Position numbers and translations under genes: made by a program. A stretch of 64,000 nucleotides of DNA. Origin: Flavobacterium aerium (GTDB taxonomy: Bacteria; Bacteroidota; Bacteroidia; Flavobacteriales; Flavobacteriaceae). The notes beneath the pieces were generated by a model that saw only the letters and a program-made list of their open reading frames with translations, was not told where the DNA came from and made no database searches. Where the stretch lies: positions 42,718 to 106,717 of the forward strand of contig NZ_JARQWR010000014.1 in assembly GCF_030766725.1 (NCBI RefSeq). Reading direction: 5' to 3'. Shown here one piece after another: positions 61,696 to 64,000 of this stretch; positions within the stretch are counted from its first letter, which is position 1, and every line of letters begins with the position of its first letter.

Positions 61696-62913
61696 TTATT
61701 TACATTCAACCATCTGCACTACAAGAGCATTCTGTCGTTTTAAAGTTACTGCCCATATAACCAATGCCAACAAACTAAAGCTTGCTCCCAAAGCACATAC
61801 TCCTATCCAACCCAAATGAACATATATTTTTGTTGAGGCAATCGACCCTACACCACTTCCTATTGAATAAAACATCATGTATACTGCTACAATGCGGCTT
61901 CTTGCTTCTGGATTTAGTTTAAAAATCATGCTTTGATTCGTTACATGTACTGCTTGAACTGCTAAGTCCAATACAATAATCCCTAAAATTAAGGCACTAA
62001 GCGAATGGGTTGTAAAAGCAATGGCTCCCCATGATAAAAACAATAAGGTCAATGCTATCCCTGTAGTTTGTTGCCCTAATCCACGATCTGCTCTTTTTCC
62101 TGCACTCGTTGCCCCCAAAGCACCTGCTACACCAATCAATCCAAACAAACCGATTAGGGAAGAAGAAAATGAATAAGGCGGATCACTTAATGGTAATACT
62201 AATGCTGTCCATAGCGTTCCAAACGATGCAAAAAGTAATAAGGCTATTATCGCTCGGATGCGTAATATTCTTTCCGTTACAAATAGCCGAACCATTGATT
62301 GTAATAATTTCGGATAAGGCAGGATTACTTTATGCTCATCTTTTACCGGTAGTACTTTAAACAATGCAATAGCCAATACTAAAATTAAAAATGCAGACAA
62401 ATAATATACCGATCTCCATCCAGCAATATCAGCCATTACACCCGCAATAGTACGGGCCAGTAATATTCCCAAAACAATCCCGCTTGTAATCTGTCCCACT
62501 ACTCTACCTCTATCTTCGGCTGTTACTAAACTGGCTGCATATGCAACCAATACTTGAGTCACTACTGCAAATAATCCCATGAATGCCATACAAATAAGGA
62601 AAATATTTTTATTAGGCATCCAACCAATGATTAACAACAATACAACAGTTAGTAACAACTGTCCTACAATCATCTTTCGACGGTTGAATACATCTCCTAA
62701 TGGAACAATAAAAAACAATCCTAATCCATAACCAATTTGAGTTATTGTAATTACAATCCCTGATGAACCTTGATTAATCCCTAATTCTGCTGCCATAATC
62801 TTTAATAATGGCTGTGCAAAGTATACATTCGCAACAGACATTCCTCCCGCTATCGCAAATAACAAAATCACTAACTGTGATAATTTGGTTTCTTTCTTTT
62901 GCTTTATTTTCAT
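61696..62913 (-). CDS. MFS exporter (DHA1-like), TetR-controlled
   Basis: A 405-residue transporter with twelve hydrophobic helices in two halves. The first half has the MFS motif GDVFNRRKMIVGQ (motif A type) after TM2, and the second half repeats it weakly (GKRADRGLGQQ). The family branch resembles drug and aromatic-compound exporters of the inner membrane. The TetR gene lies 45 bp upstream on the same strand; the gap holds an inverted repeat that shares its right half with the operator of the TetR gene. This gives a self-contained resistance-type unit. The substrate is unknown. Confidence 0.92.
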   Translation of the reverse strand: MKIKQKKETKLSQLVILLFAIAGGMSVANVYFAQPLLKIMAAELGINQGSSGIVITITQIGYGLGLFFIVPLGDVFNRRKMIVGQLLLTVVLLLIIGWMPNKNIFLICMAFMGLFAVVTQVLVAYAASLVTAEDRGRVVGQITSGIVLGILLARTIAGVMADIAGWRSVYYLSAFLILVLAIALFKVLPVKDEHKVILPYPKLLQSMVRLFVTERILRIRAIIALLLFASFGTLWTALVLPLSDPPYSFSSSLIGLFGLIGVAGALGATSAGKRADRGLGQQTTGIALTLLFLSWGAIAFTTHSLSALILGIIVLDLAVQAVHVTNQSMIFKLNPEARSRIVAVYMMFYSIGSGVGSIASTKIYVHLGWIGVCALGASFSLLALVIWAVTLKRQNALVVQMVECK

Positions 62914-62926
62914 GATTTTTGAATTG

Positions 62927-62942
62927 TGTACTTTTTAGTACA
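62927..62942. promoter_or_regulatory. TetR-type operator before the MFS gene
   Basis: TGTACT-TTTT-AGTACA is a perfect inverted repeat in the 45-bp gap between the TetR and MFS genes. It continues as GTACAAAATAAA (62938-62949), a 12-base match to the operator region upstream of the TetR gene. Confidence 0.55.
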
Positions 62943-62958
62943 AAATAAATTAAAAAAA

Positions 62959-63543
62959 TTATTCGATTATTTTCAGCTGCATCTCAATCAAGGCCATTAA
63001 ATCTTCTTGGTTTGTAGTCATTCTTCGGGTAATACCTAATCCATTCCAAATAGTAATTAAGTGTTTTGCCAATAACGCTGGAGCAATCTCAGTTTTTAAT
63101 TCTCCTTTGCTTTTGGCATCAGTTACTACGTCTTTGAAGATATTTTCCAAGGCTTCTAAATGCTCAACAGCAATATACTTTAAAGATTCATCTACATTCG
63201 AAAACTCCATTATTGTATTCCCAAACAAACATCCATTTGCATTGGTTTGTGCTGATGCTAAGCTTATATTTCTGAAATGATTTTTTAATGTTTTAATTGG
63301 AGTAGTACTTTGTTGAAGTTTATACTTTAATTCCATTAATTCTCTCTCGCTTACACTTCGTAATACCTCCTCAAAAAGTTCTTTCTTTCCTCTTTTAAAC
63401 TCCAAATAAAAACTTCCTTTCCCAATACCCATTGTTTTCAACAAATCCTCAGTTGAAGTTACTTCATATCCTTTTGACCAGAATATAGCTTCTGCTTTTT
63501 TAAGGATTTCTTCTTTCTTGAATATTTTAGGTCTGCCTGACAT
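62959..63543 (-). CDS. TetR/AcrR family transcriptional repressor
   Basis: A 194-residue repressor. The N-terminal helix-turn-helix is typical (KKEEILKKAEAIFWSKGYEV, then TSTEDLLKTMGIGKGSFYLEF, residues about 9-50), followed by an all-helical ligand-binding and dimerisation domain of the usual size. The MFS exporter gene lies directly downstream, the classical arrangement in which a pump substrate releases the repressor. A 12-bp palindrome in its promoter spacer indicates autoregulation. Confidence 0.93.
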   Translation of the reverse strand: MSGRPKIFKKEEILKKAEAIFWSKGYEVTSTEDLLKTMGIGKGSFYLEFKRGKKELFEEVLRSVSERELMELKYKLQQSTTPIKTLKNHFRNISLASAQTNANGCLFGNTIMEFSNVDESLKYIAVEHLEALENIFKDVVTDAKSKGELKTEIAPALLAKHLITIWNGLGITRRMTTNQEDLMALIEMQLKIIE

Positions 63544-63560
63544 TTTATCTGATTTGAATA

Positions 63561-63590
63561 CAAAGTTATATATTTTACCAATTGGTACAA
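63561..63590 (-). promoter_or_regulatory. Promoter of the TetR gene
   Basis: On the minus strand TTG (63588-63590) and TAACTTTG (63561-63568) are 19 bp apart, a full flavobacterial promoter, with the ATG at 63543 about 18 bp further. The spacer contains the palindrome at 63576-63587. Confidence 0.65.
63576..63587. promoter_or_regulatory. TetR operator, palindrome TACCAATTGGTA
   Basis: A perfect 12-bp palindrome lies wholly between the -33 and -7 boxes of the TetR gene, an ideal position for repression. It continues as GTACAAAATAAA (63585-63596), which is repeated before the MFS gene. Confidence 0.65.
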
Positions 63591-63619
63591 AATAAAATTT
63601 TGTTAATCTATTCCATAAA

Positions 63620-63651
63620 AAAAGAGGAGCTAATAGACTCCTCTTTTACTG
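63620..63651 (-). terminator. Intrinsic terminator of the OmpA-family gene
   Basis: AAAAGAGGAG (63620-63629) pairs with CTCCTCTTTT (63638-63647) around an eight-base loop; on the minus strand a T-run follows. It lies 15 bp after the stop codon at 63666. Confidence 0.82.
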
Positions 63652-63665
63652 TATTATTACAATTC

Positions 63666-64000
63666 TTATTTCTTTACAATCAAGAATTCACTTCTTCTGT
63701 TTAAAGCATATTCTTCTTCTGTACAGTTTTCTTTACAGTCAACCTTTGGTTCGCTTTCTCCATATCCTTTACCTGTGATTCTAGATGCTGCAATACCTTT
63801 GAAAATCACATACTGAACTGTAGCTTTTGCTCTTCTATCCGACAACTTCATGTTGTAGTCATCTTTTCCTCTGTTGTCCGTATGGGATTTAACCATAATA
63901 ACCATCTGGTCATTATTCTGCATCACTTGTACTAACTTATCCAGTTCAAAGGCACCTTCTTGTGTGATATTGCTCTTATTGAACTCAAAGTTAATGTCTT
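63666..64000 (-). CDS. OmpA family protein, 3' part
   Basis: The frame is open to the window end on the minus strand, so only the last ~111 residues are visible; an internal ATG at 63926 is not the start. They form an OmpA-like peptidoglycan-binding domain: INFEFNKSNIT at the first strand, MVKSHTDNRGKDDYN with the conserved Asp and the nearby LSDRRAKATVQYVI, in which Asp and Arg bind diaminopimelate, and GKGYGESEP near the end. A Cys pair (VDCKENC) and the ending NRRSEFLIV are typical of flavobacterial members. The barrel or linker part lies outside the window. Confidence 0.92.
   Translation of the reverse strand, partial: DINFEFNKSNITQEGAFELDKLVQVMQNNDQMVIMVKSHTDNRGKDDYNMKLSDRRAKATVQYVIFKGIAASRITGKGYGESEPKVDCKENCTEEEYALNRRSEFLIVKK

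Noticed and set aside
1..64000. CRISPR arrays, tRNA or rRNA genes, insertion sequences, integrases
   Set aside because: No regularly spaced exact repeats, cloverleaf sequences, rRNA motifs, transposase or recombinase frames were seen.

Overview
The window is about 64 kb of AT-rich chromosomal DNA from a member of the Bacteroidota, most likely a Flavobacteriaceae-type organism. The evidence is internal: a type IX secretion (T9SS) C-terminal sorting domain, a SusC/TonB-type outer-membrane barrel with an N-terminal carboxypeptidase-regulatory-like domain, hydrophobic N-terminal AraC regulators, almost no Shine-Dalgarno sequences, and many copies of the flavobacterial -7 promoter box TAnnTTTG. 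I cannot name the genus from the sequence alone. I see no tRNA, rRNA, CRISPR array, transposase, integrase or phage gene.

Layout. 1-4.4 kb: the 3' end of an RND efflux permease, its TolC-like partner, a DHA2-type MFS exporter and a small CxxC metal-binding protein. 4.6-7.5 kb: a 2H phosphoesterase, a membrane hydrolase of the YdjM type, a Crp/Fnr regulator and an exported RidA-like protein. 7.6-10.7 kb (minus): an exported carboxypeptidase-regulatory-domain protein and a NodC/hyaluronan-synthase-like glycosyltransferase. 11-17.4 kb: a small exported orphan followed by a complete RND efflux operon (adaptor, permease, outer-membrane lipoprotein). 17.5-26.6 kb: ketopantoate reductase, two very AT-rich orphan genes, a CDF metal exporter, an AraC regulator, a bilobed retropepsin-like protein, a DoxX protein, a NarL-type two-component pair and a divergent small lipoprotein. 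26.8-30.3 kb: a heterodimeric ABC exporter. 30.3-35.5 kb (minus): a luciferase-like monooxygenase and a block of OmpR regulator, histidine kinase, Usp-like protein and bestrophin. 35.8-41.8 kb: a T9SS-secreted beta-propeller protein with a membrane AraC regulator, cardiolipin synthase, GNAT, TPM-domain and cupin proteins. 41.8-47.3 kb: a frameshifted DUF1569 gene, GNAT, a GNAT-peroxiredoxin fusion divergent from a MocR regulator, an orphan lipoprotein and a DUF962 protein. 47.5-52 kb: a second bestrophin with small exported proteins, a YciI-like protein, a VOC protein, an SDR and an NmrA-like reductase. 52.3-64 kb: SRPBCC proteins, a second membrane AraC regulator next to an outer-membrane receptor, AraC plus aldo-keto reductase, an S41 peptidase, an AAA ATPase, a TetR-controlled MFS exporter and the 3' part of an OmpA-family gene.

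The common theme is export and envelope stress: two RND systems, two MFS exporters, one ABC heterodimer, one CDF exporter, two bestrophin channels and many regulators sitting beside their probable targets. The most useful new observations are regulatory: a NarL-style 7-2-7 palindrome between the NarL-type two-component genes and a small lipoprotein; a matched pair of operators for the TetR regulator, one of them inside its own promoter spacer; and 20-21-bp-spaced direct repeats downstream of two AraC genes. Structural oddities are the GNAT-PrxQ fusion, the complementary degeneration of the ABC pair, two GC-rich codon islands exactly at the proton-relay helices of the RND permease, and a one-base deletion that breaks a DUF1569 gene.
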